Shown here: positions 18,234 through 27,509 of the stretch, one piece after another
Position numbering within the stretch: the first letter of the stretch is position 1
Layout: every line of letters starts with the position of its first letter
Assembly: GCF_024505055.1 (NCBI RefSeq)
Contig: NZ_JANIBL010000016.1
Coordinates: 1 to 64,000 of the forward strand
From: Methylomonas rosea
GTDB taxonomy: Bacteria; Pseudomonadota; Gammaproteobacteria; Methylococcales; Methylomonadaceae
Direction: 5' to 3'
Length of the DNA: 64,000 nucleotides
The notes under the pieces: model-generated
Told to the model about the DNA's origin: nothing
The model's input: the letters and a program-made list of their open reading frames with translations, nothing else
Databases searched by the model: none
Program-made: the position numbers and the translations under genes

Positions 18234-18983
18234 TTAAAATTTATAACCCCTGTGCACGGCAACGATGCCTTGCGTCATGTTGAAGTACTCGCAACGTTCC
18301 AGGCCGGCGTTTTCCATCATTTGTTTTAGCTCGTCCTGTTTCGGGTGCATGCGGATGGATTCGGCCAGATAGCGGTAGCTGTCTTCGTCTTTGGCTACAA
18401 TCGCGCCGATTTTCGGCAGCAAGTTGAAGGAGTAGAAATCGTACACTTTCTCGGTGATCGGGTCGATGGGATGCGAAAACTCCAACACAATGACGCGGCC
18501 GCCGGGTTTCAACACCCGGTACATGGACCGCAAGGCTGCGTCCTTGTCGGTGACGTTGCGCAAGCCAAAGCCGATGGTCACGCAGTCGAAAGTGTTATCG
18601 GCAAACGGCAGGCACTCGGCATTGACTTGGGCGTAACGAATGTTGCCGCTCAAACCGTGATCGATCAAACGGTCGCGGCCGGTACGCAGCATTGCGGCGT
18701 TGATGTCCGCCAGTACTACTTGGCCGGATTTGCCCACGCGTTTTTCGTACAGTTTGGTCAAGTCACCAGTGCCGCCGGCCAAATCAAGCACGCTGTCGCC
18801 TTCCCGAACATTGGCCAGTTGCACCGCCACCCGTTTCCAGATGCGATGGATGCCCATGGACATTAAGTCGTTCATCACGTCGTACTGGCTGGCAACCGAG
18901 TCGAATACGCCGCGCACCAGCGCCACTTTTTCCTGTTTGGGAACCTGTTTGAAACCAAAATGGGTAGTATTGTCGTTTGTCAT
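18234..18983 (-). CDS. ubiE: Ubiquinone/menaquinone C-methyltransferase UbiE
   Basis: 249 residues from the ATG at 18983, with AAAGGT about 6 nt upstream; the longer frame would overlap the DUF971 gene. It is a class I SAM methyltransferase: motif [27 protein letters not shown], the UbiE signature [15 protein letters not shown] and [15 protein letters not shown]. It methylates C2 of the benzoquinol ring in ubiquinone synthesis. It is part of the hslV-hslU-DUF971-ubiE-Uma2-ubiJ-ubiB operon. Confidence 0.96.
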   Translation of the reverse strand: MTNDNTTHFGFKQVPKQEKVALVRGVFDSVASQYDVMNDLMSMGIHRIWKRVAVQLANVREGDSVLDLAGGTGDLTKLYEKRVGKSGQVVLADINAAMLRTGRDRLIDHGLSGNIRYAQVNAECLPFADNTFDCVTIGFGLRNVTDKDAALRSMYRVLKPGGRVIVLEFSHPIDPITEKVYDFYSFNLLPKIGAIVAKDEDSYRYLAESIRMHPKQDELKQMMENAGLERCEYFNMTQGIVAVHRGYKF

Positions 18984-18991
18984 GGTGACCT

Positions 18992-19381
18992 TTAATTGTG
19001 TAGGGGCGAGCGGCGGCTTAGGCCGGCGGCTTTCAGTTCTTCCAGATAATTCGACCACAGCAGCGGGAAATCCGCACCCAGCTTGTACAGCAAGTCCCAG
19101 CTATAAATGCCGGTGTCGTGACCGTCGCTAAACACCAGTTTGATGGCGTAATTGCCCACCGGCTGGATGTCGGTAATCGTCACGTCTTCCTTGCCGATTT
19201 GCAGGGTTTCCTGGCCGGGGCCATGTCCGACCGCTTCAGCCGACTGAGTAAACACCCGCAGATATTCGCTGGGCAGCTCATAAATGCTCTCGTCGTCGAA
19301 ATGAATTTCCAGGATCGCCGATACCTTGTGCAGCTTGATCTCGGTAGGGACTCGATGAGTGGGGGTGATTTTTACACGCAT
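18992..19381 (-). CDS. DUF971 (gamma-butyrobetaine hydroxylase N-terminal-like) protein
   Basis: 129 residues forming the stand-alone DUF971 fold: [21 protein letters not shown], ...[31 protein letters not shown]. It lacks the metal-binding Cys set found in the hydroxylase version. The same small gene lies next to hslU and ubiE in many proteobacteria, but its role is not known; an Fe-S or cofactor-related function is only speculation. It starts 1 nt after the hslU stop. Confidence 0.85.
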   Translation of the reverse strand: MRVKITPTHRVPTEIKLHKVSAILEIHFDDESIYELPSEYLRVFTQSAEAVGHGPGQETLQIGKEDVTITDIQPVGNYAIKLVFSDGHDTGIYSWDLLYKLGADFPLLWSNYLEELKAAGLSRRSPLHN

Positions 19382-19382
19382 T

Positions 19383-20702
19383 TTATAGGATGTAACGGCT
19401 AAGGTCTTCGTCGTCGGCCAGTTCCATCAGATGCGCATCCACGTAGGCGGCGTCTATATTAATGGACTTTTCGACCAGGTCCGGCGCGTCGAAGGAAATG
19501 TCTTCCAGCAACTTTTCCAGAATGGTGTGTAATCTGCGGGCGCCGATGTTTTCGGTTTTTTCGTTGACTTGCCAACCCAGCTCGGCGATGCGTTTGATGC
19601 CGTCGGCGCTGAACTGCACGTCCACGCCTTCGGTTTGCAGTAGTGCTTGATATTGCTCGGTCAGCGACGCGTCCGGTTCGGTCAGAATGCGCACGAAATC
19701 GTCCGCGCTTAGCGCGCTCAGTTCTACCCGAATCGGGAAGCGGCCTTGCAATTCCGGGATCAAGTCCGAAGGTTTGGTCAAATGAAACGCGCCGGAGGCA
19801 ATGAACAAAATATGATCGGTCTTGATCATGCCGTATTTGGTGGTGACGGTGCTGCCTTCCACCAGCGGCAACAAATCACGCTGCACGCCTTCGCGGGAGA
19901 CTTCGCCGCCGCCCATTTCCGAGCGTTTGCAAATTTTGTCAATCTCGTCGAGAAACACGATGCCGTGCTGCTCGACGGCTTCCAGCGCGGTTTGTTTGAT
20001 TTCTTCTTCGTTAACCAGTTTGCCGGCTTCTTCTTCCTGCAACTGTTTCAAGGCATCCTTGATTTTTAATTTGCGGGTTTTAGTGCGACCACTGCCCAGA
20101 TTTTGAAACATGCCTTGCAACTGGCTGGTCATTTCTTCCATACCCGGTGGCGCCATGATTTCCACGCCCACCGCCGGCGCGCTGACGTCGATTTGAATTT
20201 CTTTATCGTCTAAGTCGCCTTCGCGCAATTTTTTGCGCATTTTCTGCCGAGTCGATTCCTCTGTTTCCGAGAGCATGCCGCCTTCGGCGCGCGGTAACAA
20301 AATGTCCAATACTTTTTCTTCAGCGGCATCGGCGGCGCGGTTTTGTACGCGTTCCATCGCCGAGATGCGGGTAGTTTTCACGGCGCTGTCGATCAGATCG
20401 CGAATAATCGATTCCACATCGCGGCCGACATAACCCACTTCGGTAAATTTGGTGGCTTCGATTTTGATAAACGGCGCATTGGCCAAGCGCGCCAGGCGGC
20501 GGGCGATTTCGGTTTTACCGACGCCGGTGGGGCCTATCATTAATATATTTTTCGGGGTGATTTCCTCGCGCAGTTCGGCGGCAACCTGGCTGCGGCGCCA
20601 ACGGTTACGCAGTGCAATAGCGACGGAACGTTTGGCGGCGGCTTGGCCGATGATGTGTTTGTCCAGTTCGCTGACGATTTCTCTGGGGGTCATTTGACTC
20701 AT
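19383..20702 (-). CDS. hslU: ATP-dependent protease ATPase subunit HslU
   Basis: 439 residues, normal length. It starts [20 protein letters not shown] as in family members. Walker A is GPTGVGKTE (about residue 58), Walker [12 protein letters not shown], followed by the sensor region and C-terminal [17 protein letters not shown]. The inserted I-domain (about residues 110-240) is present. The C-terminal tail DLSRYIL docks into HslV to activate it (known). HslU unfolds substrates for HslV. It begins 4 nt after the hslV stop. Confidence 0.98.
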   Translation of the reverse strand: MSQMTPREIVSELDKHIIGQAAAKRSVAIALRNRWRRSQVAAELREEITPKNILMIGPTGVGKTEIARRLARLANAPFIKIEATKFTEVGYVGRDVESIIRDLIDSAVKTTRISAMERVQNRAADAAEEKVLDILLPRAEGGMLSETEESTRQKMRKKLREGDLDDKEIQIDVSAPAVGVEIMAPPGMEEMTSQLQGMFQNLGSGRTKTRKLKIKDALKQLQEEEAGKLVNEEEIKQTALEAVEQHGIVFLDEIDKICKRSEMGGGEVSREGVQRDLLPLVEGSTVTTKYGMIKTDHILFIASGAFHLTKPSDLIPELQGRFPIRVELSALSADDFVRILTEPDASLTEQYQALLQTEGVDVQFSADGIKRIAELGWQVNEKTENIGARRLHTILEKLLEDISFDAPDLVEKSINIDAAYVDAHLMELADDEDLSRYIL

Positions 20703-20706
20703 GGTT

Positions 20707-21267
20707 TTACTCTTGTGCCGGTTGTGGTTCGGCGTCTAATTCTTCGATGCGCAGATTATGGTTGGTATAGATGCAGATGTCTGCGGCAATGCCTAGCGAC
20801 TTTTCGACGATCTCGCGGGCGCTGAGTTCGGTATTTTCCAGCAAGGCGCGGGCTGCGCTTTGCGCAAAAGCCCCGCCGGAACCGATGGCGATGAAGTCGT
20901 ATTCCGGTTCGATCACGTCGCCGGTGCCGGAAATCACCAGCGAGGTTTTGCTGTCGGCGATGATCAATAAGGCTTCCAGCTTGCGCAGGGCGCGGTCGGT
21001 ACGCCAGTCTTTGGCCATTTCCACGGCGGCGCGGGTCAGGTTGCCCCGGTGCTTTTCCAGTTTGCCTTCAAAATGCTCAAATAAAGTAAAGGCGTCGGCG
21101 GTGGCGCCGGCAAAGCCAGCGATAACTTTGTCATGATACAAGCGTCTGACTTTACGGGCATTGCCCTTCATCACGGTGTTGCCCAGGGTGACTTGGCCAT
21201 CGCCGCCGATCACGACTTTGTCGCCGCGTCTGACGGAAAGAATGGTGGTGCCTCTGAAATTCGTCAT
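20707..21267 (-). CDS. hslV: ATP-dependent protease subunit HslV
   Basis: 186 residues. Alignment to known HslV places the catalytic N-terminal threonine at residue 7 ([17 protein letters not shown]), so a six-residue propeptide must be removed. Several bacterial HslV proteins share this trait, while E. coli needs only Met removal. The conserved [14 protein letters not shown] and [14 protein letters not shown] blocks follow. It forms a two-ring dodecamer capped by HslU. First gene of the operon; the promoter should lie in the 206-bp divergent gap upstream. Confidence 0.97.
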   Translation of the reverse strand: MTNFRGTTILSVRRGDKVVIGGDGQVTLGNTVMKGNARKVRRLYHDKVIAGFAGATADAFTLFEHFEGKLEKHRGNLTRAAVEMAKDWRTDRALRKLEALLIIADSKTSLVISGTGDVIEPEYDFIAIGSGGAFAQSAARALLENTELSAREIVEKSLGIAADICIYTNHNLRIEELDAEPQPAQE

Positions 21268-21473
21268 GTCTGTGAATGAAAAAGGGAAAGGCGGCGATTT
21301 TACATGTTCTCGGCGGCGATGGGGTAGAAGTTTAAAACCCTAAGTCCGCTGGGTAAAAGGCGCAAATATTGAACAAAGCAAGAAAACTGATTAAAGTTCA
21401 AAGTGCTGGTATTTTAAGGATGCGCCGCATTGACCGGCGTTTCCAACATTACAATAACAACAAGAGGGTAGTC

Positions 21474-21920
21474 ATGAAATCGTCAAATCGCTGGAGAAGC
21501 GCGCTGTTACTAAGTTCCATGGTTTTTTCAAGTGCGGCGCTGGCTTTGTCGCCGGATGAAGAAGAAAGGTTGAAAGAGTGTAAAAGGCCGAAATTCCGGG
21601 ATTTTGCACCCGAGCAAAAATCCGAGATTGATGCAGGGGGGGATGTCGCTTTTCATGTTTCCCATAATGCCGATCCTTTGACCGTGACTGCAGAAGCGCG
21701 TGGCGAAAAAATGAAAGTCAATGTGGTGGATAAAAAGACCTACTATTTAGTGTCCGCCAAATTACCGCAATTGACTCCCGGTTTTGCCCGTGTCCATGTC
21801 ACCGCTAAATCAGCGGAAAGTAAATTGGAGAGCGGTTGTCTGGGACAGGATGGCTGGTTGCTTAAAATCAAAGGCGAGGAAGCCGCTAAACCAGCGGAAC
21901 AGCCGGCTGCTGCTCAATAG
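21474..21920 (+). CDS. Small secreted protein of unknown function
   Basis: 148 residues from the ATG at 21474, with AGAGGG 7 nt upstream; the longer TTG frame from 21369 is rejected. A signal peptide (ALLLSSMVFSSAALA) is followed by an acidic stretch, a lone Cys pair (KECKRP, ESGCLGQ) and a beta-sandwich-like segment (VAFHVSHNADPLTVTAEARG...GFARVHVTAKS). It ends in an Ala/Pro tail. I do not recognise the family. It is divergent from hslV and convergent with guaD, whose stop is within the last codons here. Confidence 0.65.
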   Translation: MKSSNRWRSALLLSSMVFSSAALALSPDEEERLKECKRPKFRDFAPEQKSEIDAGGDVAFHVSHNADPLTVTAEARGEKMKVNVVDKKTYYLVSAKLPQLTPGFARVHVTAKSAESKLESGCLGQDGWLLKIKGEEAAKPAEQPAAAQ

Positions 21921-22378
21921 CAAGTCTTATCAGTTTTGATCCGCCACAATTGGAAGGGGCGATTGGCCGAGTCGAGCGGGAGTTGCTGCATGACGATCCG
22001 GCGTTGCTGAGCGGGTTTGTCGATTTCGGTATAAATAAAACCGTCGTCGAACCCGGCTTTAGCGGCGTCGAAACGGTCGCAGGCGTAATAAACGGCTTGT
22101 AGTCTTGCCCAATAGATGGCACCTAAGCACATCGGGCAAGGCTCGCAACTTGTGTAGAGTGTGCAATCGTTTAATTGAAAATCGCCTAGTTTTTGACAAG
22201 CCAGCCGAATCGCGACGATTTCAGCGTGAGCGGTCGGGTCCAGATCCGGCGTGACCCGATTCCCGCTAGCGGCAATTATTTCGCCGTCTCTGACCACAAT
22301 CGCGCCGAACGGCCCGCCGCCATTGGCTATGTTGTCGCAGGCCAGCGTGATTGCTTGGTTTAGAAAGCCTTGATGCAT
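21914..22378 (-). CDS. guaD: Guanine deaminase-like nucleoside deaminase
   Basis: 154 residues of the cytidine-deaminase fold. The zinc site is complete: PTAHAEI and SCEPCPMCLGAIYW. Outside the motif it follows the B. subtilis GuaD pattern closely (GGPFGAIVV, FDDGFIYTEIDKPAQQRRI, RPFQLWR, terminal Tyr), which separates it from TadA and from cytosine deaminase. It would convert guanine to xanthine in purine salvage. The start overlaps the metA stop (TAATG). The stop overlaps the end of the convergent small secreted gene by 7 bp. Confidence 0.85.
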   Translation of the reverse strand: MHQGFLNQAITLACDNIANGGGPFGAIVVRDGEIIAASGNRVTPDLDPTAHAEIVAIRLACQKLGDFQLNDCTLYTSCEPCPMCLGAIYWARLQAVYYACDRFDAAKAGFDDGFIYTEIDKPAQQRRIVMQQLPLDSANRPFQLWRIKTDKTCY

Positions 22379-23442
22379 TACAAATCCAGTGGATTATCAG
22401 GATCGATGCCGTCCATGAACGGCAGCCGGCGGTCTTCGTTGGTAATCTGATAAACCTTCCCCAGCCAGTTATTGAACACTGCTTTCGCCGAATCTCGCCA
22501 AGTGATGTCCAGGTGCTCGATGATCTGGGCTTCCGGCATTGCCGTCAGAGCTGTCTTACCGTGTTTGGCGGCCTTGACCTGCTCTGCATAGTCAGCCAGT
22601 AGGGCTTGCACATCGCTATCGAAATAGTGCTCGGGGTAGGGCGGATAATCATCGCGCTCGCCATTGTAAAACCTAAGCACTTCGCGCTTGTATTCTTTGA
22701 GTAAGCTGATGTCGTCGTATTCCGGATGGCCCTGGAAGAACACAACGCGAAAGCCGTCCGGACTGACCGCCAGATGTACGCCGGCAATTTCACTGGCTAC
22801 CAATACCTGCAAGCCGTGTGTCTCCATGTCGCGCTGAAATACTTCGTTGAAACGCGAATGCGGCACGTCGAAGCGGGTATTGATTTCCGCGACCAGCGGG
22901 TGCTGTCTGTCGATGACTTTGTGGCAGAACACGCCCCAGCGCTTGGCCGGCAAGCGAGTGCGCTCCACACCGTAAAAATGCTGGATGAATGCGTGCGTGG
23001 CCAGGCAAGAGCAGAGTACCGACGTGACGTTTTGCGTGGCCCATTCAAACACTTCGGTCAAAGGCCGCCAAAAGTCCTCATCCTGCAAATGGTCGTGAGT
23101 GACATTGGCGCCGCTGATTATCAGGGCGTCCAGACCATCCTGCTTAATTTGCGCAAAGGATTCGTAGTATTTGTGAATATGTTCCCGGGCTTGCGGACTT
23201 CTTTCCAGGCCTTCTATCGTGAACGGATGCACATGAAACTGTGCTATCTGGTTGCAGGCGCCGACCAGCCGGAAAAATTGGCGCTCGGTGGCTTCCAACG
23301 CGGCATCCGGCATGATATTCAGCAAGCCGATGTGCAATTCTCTTATCGATTGATGGCTGGCGCGGTCCGGGCTGAGAATTTCTTCGCCTTCTTCGTGTAG
23401 ACGCTGAAAAGTGGGTAAAGCGGTATGGGCAACTAGCGGCAT
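22378..23442 (-). CDS. metA: Homoserine O-succinyltransferase (MetA family)
   Basis: 354 residues from the ATG at 23442, 13 nt after the preceding stop; the frame extends to 23487 but would overlap that gene. It has the MetA core: LNIMPDAALEATERQFFRL, ISGANVTHD, catalytic Cys in VLCSCLATHAFI, and His/Glu in FFQGHPEYDD. It acylates homoserine, committing it to methionine. MetA enzymes use succinyl- or acetyl-CoA and the choice is not read here. No SAM riboswitch is evident upstream. Coupled to guaD. Confidence 0.92.
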   Translation of the reverse strand: MPLVAHTALPTFQRLHEEGEEILSPDRASHQSIRELHIGLLNIMPDAALEATERQFFRLVGACNQIAQFHVHPFTIEGLERSPQAREHIHKYYESFAQIKQDGLDALIISGANVTHDHLQDEDFWRPLTEVFEWATQNVTSVLCSCLATHAFIQHFYGVERTRLPAKRWGVFCHKVIDRQHPLVAEINTRFDVPHSRFNEVFQRDMETHGLQVLVASEIAGVHLAVSPDGFRVVFFQGHPEYDDISLLKEYKREVLRFYNGERDDYPPYPEHYFDSDVQALLADYAEQVKAAKHGKTALTAMPEAQIIEHLDITWRDSAKAVFNNWLGKVYQITNEDRRLPFMDGIDPDNPLDL

Positions 23443-23455
23443 TGCAAGAACGGTC

Positions 23456-24304
23456 TCAGGATTGTTGCCGGGCAATCGCCTCGGCAATCAGACGGATAAA
23501 GTCGTCTTCGTTATTAACTTTGGCGGTTTCGTCGGCGCTGATGGTGTAGCCGTATTGTGCTGCAATCGCTTCGTAACGCGGGACCCTGGCTTTGAATAAT
23601 TCGGGGAATACCCAGCTGACAAATTCGTCCGGTGGAATTTGGTCGGTAGAGCTGTAATCTCGCTCAGCCATGAATTGTGTCAGTTTTTCGTCGACGAATT
23701 CCGGCCGGTAATACAAGGGTTTTGGATCTTGCTTGGCGCGGTCGATGATGGTTTGTTCCAAGGCTGGTGGAATTTTGATATAGACGATCAGGGTGTGTTT
23801 GGCCAGATTTTCCAATACTTCCGGGCAGTCCAGTTCGCAAACACTGCCGCCGGCATCGTTAATGAAATGCTTGTAACCGTAAATGTCTTCGGCTTTATGG
23901 ATGAAGTCCGGCACATCGTTCATCGCTGCGATTTCGGCCTGATGATGTAAAGCTTGACGGCGTTTGAATTCGGCTTGCGACAACCCGCCCTTGGCCGGAT
24001 CGCCGATTTTGCCCAGAAAGCTGGATACCGGCGCCAGGTTTTCCACGGTGATATTGCTGCAAATGTAGATGGAGTCGGATTTGAGCAGGTCGCGCAAAAA
24101 CGGCACACCCATGGCTTGCTGCTTGATGTTGTCCAGAATCGGCTCTTCCAGGTATTTGGTGCCGATACGGTAATCGCCGGAGTAATGAAACCATTTGTCC
24201 CGGGGTAATTTGGCCGAGAGAGTGGTTTTGCCGGCGCCGGACATGGCCAGCAGGGTGATGCTCTTGGATTCCCAGTCCAGAAATTGTTGCGGGGTCATTC
24301 TCAT
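23456..24304 (-). CDS. P-loop NTPase of unknown function
   Basis: 282 residues. A clear Walker A lies near the N-terminus (AMSGAGKTTLS, about residue 20), followed by HYSGDYRIGTKYL and a probable Walker-B-like FINDAGGSVCELD. The kinase-like size and the YIKIPPALEQTIIDRAKQDP segment suggest a small-molecule kinase or nucleotide-dependent switch, but I cannot name a substrate. It lies between a DUF6763-like gene (8 nt) and metA (13 nt) in one operon. Confidence 0.75.
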   Translation of the reverse strand: MRMTPQQFLDWESKSITLLAMSGAGKTTLSAKLPRDKWFHYSGDYRIGTKYLEEPILDNIKQQAMGVPFLRDLLKSDSIYICSNITVENLAPVSSFLGKIGDPAKGGLSQAEFKRRQALHHQAEIAAMNDVPDFIHKAEDIYGYKHFINDAGGSVCELDCPEVLENLAKHTLIVYIKIPPALEQTIIDRAKQDPKPLYYRPEFVDEKLTQFMAERDYSSTDQIPPDEFVSWVFPELFKARVPRYEAIAAQYGYTISADETAKVNNEDDFIRLIAEAIARQQS

Positions 24305-24312
24305 AAATTATC

Positions 24313-24615
24313 TCAATCCAACAAATCGCTAATGTCCAAATCTTCCGCGTCCGGGCGGGCATGGCGGTCCGGATCGGTGTAGCCCAGGTCGTCGGCTTCC
24401 AGCTCGTCGAAGGGCGCGCTCCAGTCTTCCGGGTCTTCTATGTAATCGATAGTGGAACCGTACCAGGATTCGTTGTCGTACTCGCCTAAATCGCCGTTGG
24501 CGAACTGCACTTCCACCGATTCGTCGTTACCTTCAATCGCTACCACCTTGAAGGTGAGATTACTTTCCAGGTCTTTATACCAACGGCCTATGACCGGATC
24601 TGCAATAGTTGTCAT
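24313..24615 (-). CDS. Small acidic protein, DUF6763-like
   Basis: 100 residues from the ATG at 24615 with GAGGAT about 6 nt upstream. It opens MTTIADPVIGRWYKDLE, then an SH3-like beta core (TFKVVAIEGNDESVEVQFANG, then GEYDNESWY) and a very acidic C-terminus ending DLDISDLLD. This fits the short gammaproteobacterial family I know as DUF6763; the label is from memory and unverified. Function unknown. First gene of the metA-guaD operon. Confidence 0.6.
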   Translation of the reverse strand: MTTIADPVIGRWYKDLESNLTFKVVAIEGNDESVEVQFANGDLGEYDNESWYGSTIDYIEDPEDWSAPFDELEADDLGYTDPDRHARPDAEDLDISDLLD

Positions 24616-24743
24616 GGTTGCATCCTCGCTAAGTTGATGACTTATCAATGATAGCGAGTTTATAGAAGCTGTGCGAGTACATGGGGCAAAACTGTCGAGA
24701 TTTTCGATTAGAATGGCAAATTTACAGATTTTCGGGCGAGGCC

Positions 24744-24950
24744 ATGAGCGAAGACAGATTCATCGAATTGGAGATCAAACAAGCGTATCAGGAGGATTTG
24801 ATTCAGGCATTGAATCAGGTGGTGGCGGATCAGCAAAAGCAAATCGGTAAGCTGGAAGAAACCTGTAAGTTACTGCACGACAAGATCAAGAGTCTGGCGC
24901 TGGATGATCGTCAGGTCGGGGCGGTCGACGAGCGTCCGCCCCATTACTAA
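24744..24950 (+). CDS. slyX: SlyX family protein
   Basis: 68 residues from the ATG at 24744 (GAGG just upstream). A single amphipathic coiled coil (FIELEIKQAYQEDLIQALNQ... QKQIGKLEETCKLLHDKI) is followed by the typical ending RPPHY. SlyX is a small conserved protein without a settled function. It is divergent from the DUF6763-like gene and convergent with the carboxypeptidase gene, 8 bp away. Confidence 0.85.
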   Translation: MSEDRFIELEIKQAYQEDLIQALNQVVADQQKQIGKLEETCKLLHDKIKSLALDDRQVGAVDERPPHY

Positions 24951-24958
24951 CTGAGAAA

Positions 24959-26287
24959 TTACGACTTACGATGGCTGACGCGGCGTATCTGTTTCGTTGG
25001 GTTGGAAGCTGTCGCCAAGCTGGTTCTGGGTTGCGGCGAGGCGCTGCAATCCATGCGTTTGGCGCGCAACCGCCGACAAAAATCCTGGCTGTCGTCTTGC
25101 TGTAAACCGGTCCATTGGGCGCGCCAGGCAGTGCTGCCTTTTGATTTGGTTTTGACGATGCCGGCTCGCCCGGTTTTAGCTAACGGGCCAAGAGCGTTAC
25201 GCGCGCGCTGTAGATTGACATCGGCGTCGATTTTTCTGGGATAACTGCCCATGCTTACCGTCCAAACACTGGTGCGGCTTTGCGGTTTGGCTTGCGCCAA
25301 TTGTGTGAGTTTTTCGCGGCGGCTGTTGTACGGTGCGTTGATGTGAATCGGCTCATAGCGGCTGCTGCCGGAGTCGGCGCCCATTTGTTCCGCACTGCCG
25401 GCACAACGGTTGGACGACAATTGAAACGGCGGCGGCAGGGCGCTGTAATCCTTAAGTTGCGAGATATGCTCACCTAATAGGCCTTTTTCGCTATTGGCAA
25501 AGCCCATATCCAGCAGATTGCCCATTTGCTCGAAACGTTCGCCGCTACTATGGGCACCCAATAACACGCCGATCAAACGATGGCCGTTGCGTTTGGCCGA
25601 GGCGATCAGGTTGTAGCCTGAGCCGCAGGTAAAACCGGTTTTCAGACCGTCGGCATCCGGATAGCTTTTCAGGATGCGGTTGGTATTGGGCATTACCCGG
25701 CCTTTGTAGTTAAATTCCGTCGCCGAAAAATAATGATAATGTTGCGGGAAGTCGCGAATCAATGCTGCGGATAGTAAGGCCAGATCGCGGGCGCTACTGA
25801 TTTGGCCGTCGTTAGGCAAGCCGCTGGCGTTCTCGAACGAGCTGTTGTACATGCCCAGATTACGTGCTTGCTGGGTCATCATGGTGGCAAAATTGCTTTC
25901 CGAACCACCTAGTCTTTCTGCCAGCACCACCGCCGCGTCGTTGGCGGAACGGGTAGTCACCGCCATGATCGCTTGCTCCACCGTCAAACTTTGGCCGGTG
26001 CGCAAACCCAGTTTGGACGGCGGTTGCGATGCTGCATGTTTTGACGCGAATACGGTATCGGTCAGTTTCAGGCGACCGTTTTCCAATGCCGAAAGCGTTA
26101 AATAGATAGTCATGACCTTGGTCAAGGACGCGGGGTACCAGCGTTGGGTCGATTCGGTTTCGTGAACCACGCGGCCGGTGTCGGCGTCGATCACAATGGC
26201 CGCATATCTGGCGGCCGCAGGAGCGCTTTGCAACAGTAGGCAAGCCAGAGAAAGTAGCGCTAAACGGGTTTTCGGTAGGGTGCTCAA
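24959..26287 (-). CDS. D-alanyl-D-alanine carboxypeptidase (DacA/PBP5 type) with SPOR-like tail
   Basis: 442 residues. Signal peptide (LALLSLACLLLQSAPAAA), then the S11 serine-peptidase triad: SLTK (nucleophile Ser, about residue 53), SAN (TRSANDAA) and KTG (GLKTGFTCGSGYN). The C-terminal ~80 residues (VWTVSMGSYPRKIDADVNLQRARN...AQWTGLQQDDSQDFCRRL) look like a SPOR peptidoglycan-binding domain in place of the usual PBP5 membrane helix. It trims pentapeptides and the SPOR part may take it to the septum (inference). The start is a TTG, as no in-frame ATG lies between an upstream TAG and the signal peptide. Confidence 0.88.
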   Translation of the reverse strand: MSTLPKTRLALLSLACLLLQSAPAAARYAAIVIDADTGRVVHETESTQRWYPASLTKVMTIYLTLSALENGRLKLTDTVFASKHAASQPPSKLGLRTGQSLTVEQAIMAVTTRSANDAAVVLAERLGGSESNFATMMTQQARNLGMYNSSFENASGLPNDGQISSARDLALLSAALIRDFPQHYHYFSATEFNYKGRVMPNTNRILKSYPDADGLKTGFTCGSGYNLIASAKRNGHRLIGVLLGAHSSGERFEQMGNLLDMGFANSEKGLLGEHISQLKDYSALPPPFQLSSNRCAGSAEQMGADSGSSRYEPIHINAPYNSRREKLTQLAQAKPQSRTSVWTVSMGSYPRKIDADVNLQRARNALGPLAKTGRAGIVKTKSKGSTAWRAQWTGLQQDDSQDFCRRLRAKRMDCSASPQPRTSLATASNPTKQIRRVSHRKS

Positions 26288-26335
26288 GTTATTACTTTGC
26301 TCCAGATATGTGGCCTAAACATTTGACTGTATTAT

Positions 26336-27238
26336 TTAATCAGAATTATCGATTTCGAAAAAGACCCAATTGATGCGGGGATGGTCGATTTTGATCTGTT
26401 TTTCCATTCCGTTAATTAATTCAACAGCTTCCCCCACGCTTAAATCCGCCGGCAATTCGGCTTTAATCGCCAGCATCACCTGGCTGCCGTGGCTAACAGC
26501 CCAAATATTCAGCACACGGTTGATGCAGCCTTGTTTTTCCAGATAGCCTTGAACGGCATCGCGAATCGCGCCATCGGCTTCGCCGAGCAGTAAAGAATGC
26601 ACTTCTCGGCCGATTAACAGCGCTACTACCACCAACAATGCGCCGATCAACATCGAGCCAACCGCGTCGTAGACTGAATTGCCGGTAAGCATAGTCAAAC
26701 CCAGCATCGCCGCGGCTATCACCAGACCAATCAGCGCGGCCAGGTCCTCGCCGATCACCACCATCAATTCGCTGGATTGAGTTTCTTTAAACCATTGCCA
26801 AATGCCGCGTTCGCCACGCTCGTTCTCCATCGCTCCCATGGCCGCGCGCAACGAAAAACCTTCCATAACTACGGCGATAGCCAAGATCGCCAAAGCCATA
26901 CCGGCGTTTTCCACGGTATGCGGCTCGTGATAACGCAACCAACCCTCGTGTATTGAGAACAATCCGCCCACCGAGAATAGCGTAATCGCCACCATCATCG
27001 ACCAGATATAGGCTTCCCGGCCATACCCCATCGGATGGCGCTGCGTTGCCGCCCGCGCCGAGCGTTTCATCCCAATAAACAGCAACACCTGATTGCCGCA
27101 ATCGGCAAAGGAATGAATGGCTTCCGCCAGCAGTGAGCCGGAGCCGGTCCAGACTGCCGCGCCGGTTTTGGTCAGGGCGATGCCCAGATTAGCGGCGAAC
27201 GCATAAATAATGGCTGAGGTGGAATTACTGTGAGACAT
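26336..27238 (-). CDS. Cation diffusion facilitator family transporter
   Basis: 300 residues from the ATG at 27238. CDF layout: transmembrane helices from the N-terminus (IIYAFAANLGIALTKTGAAV), the metal-site helix with SLLAEAIHSFADCGNQVLL (HxxxD), a second site in GEDLAALIGLVIAAAML, and a cytoplasmic C-terminal domain (INRVLNIWAVSHGSQVMLAI). Antiporters of this family export Zn, Fe, Co or Mn; the ion is uncertain. The second site reads E-DLAAL rather than HxxxD, so it may be of the atypical ZitB/SLC30A9-like branch (inference). Confidence 0.85.
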   Translation of the reverse strand: MSHSNSTSAIIYAFAANLGIALTKTGAAVWTGSGSLLAEAIHSFADCGNQVLLFIGMKRSARAATQRHPMGYGREAYIWSMMVAITLFSVGGLFSIHEGWLRYHEPHTVENAGMALAILAIAVVMEGFSLRAAMGAMENERGERGIWQWFKETQSSELMVVIGEDLAALIGLVIAAAMLGLTMLTGNSVYDAVGSMLIGALLVVVALLIGREVHSLLLGEADGAIRDAVQGYLEKQGCINRVLNIWAVSHGSQVMLAIKAELPADLSVGEAVELINGMEKQIKIDHPRINWVFFEIDNSD

Positions 27239-27342
27239 GAGTTTTGGGCCAAATAAAATTAAGAACAAGGCAGAGATCGTAAACGGACCGTGTAGCTATG
27301 CAAATAACTAATCAGTCCCCTTGGTTTTCAGTGTTTGTAGGG

Positions 27343-27354
27343 CGAATGCATTCG
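27343..27354. repeat. Short palindrome in a 271-bp gap
   Basis: CGAATGCATTCG is a perfect 12-bp palindrome inside GTAGGGCGAATGCATTCGGC, the same theme as the pair near 5840-5886. The rest of the gap 27239-27509 shows no gene. Confidence 0.5.
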
Positions 27355-27509
27355 GCGTGTCTGTCTAAACCCAGTGTTCAGACCGAATGAAGTTGGCTTT
27401 ACATGATTACGCTGAAAAATTACGCAAATTTTAGTTTAGCTGGGTGGATTTGCCGCAAATACTTAGCCGTCCACAGATAGACTGCAAGCAATAAAGCTTG
27501 GTTTTGAGT

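Noticed and set aside
22726..23400. 224-codon plus-strand frame
   Set aside because: Antisense to metA, which carries a full active site.
23443..23455. SAM-type riboswitch before metA
   Set aside because: The gene starts 13 nt after the previous stop, leaving no room for an aptamer.
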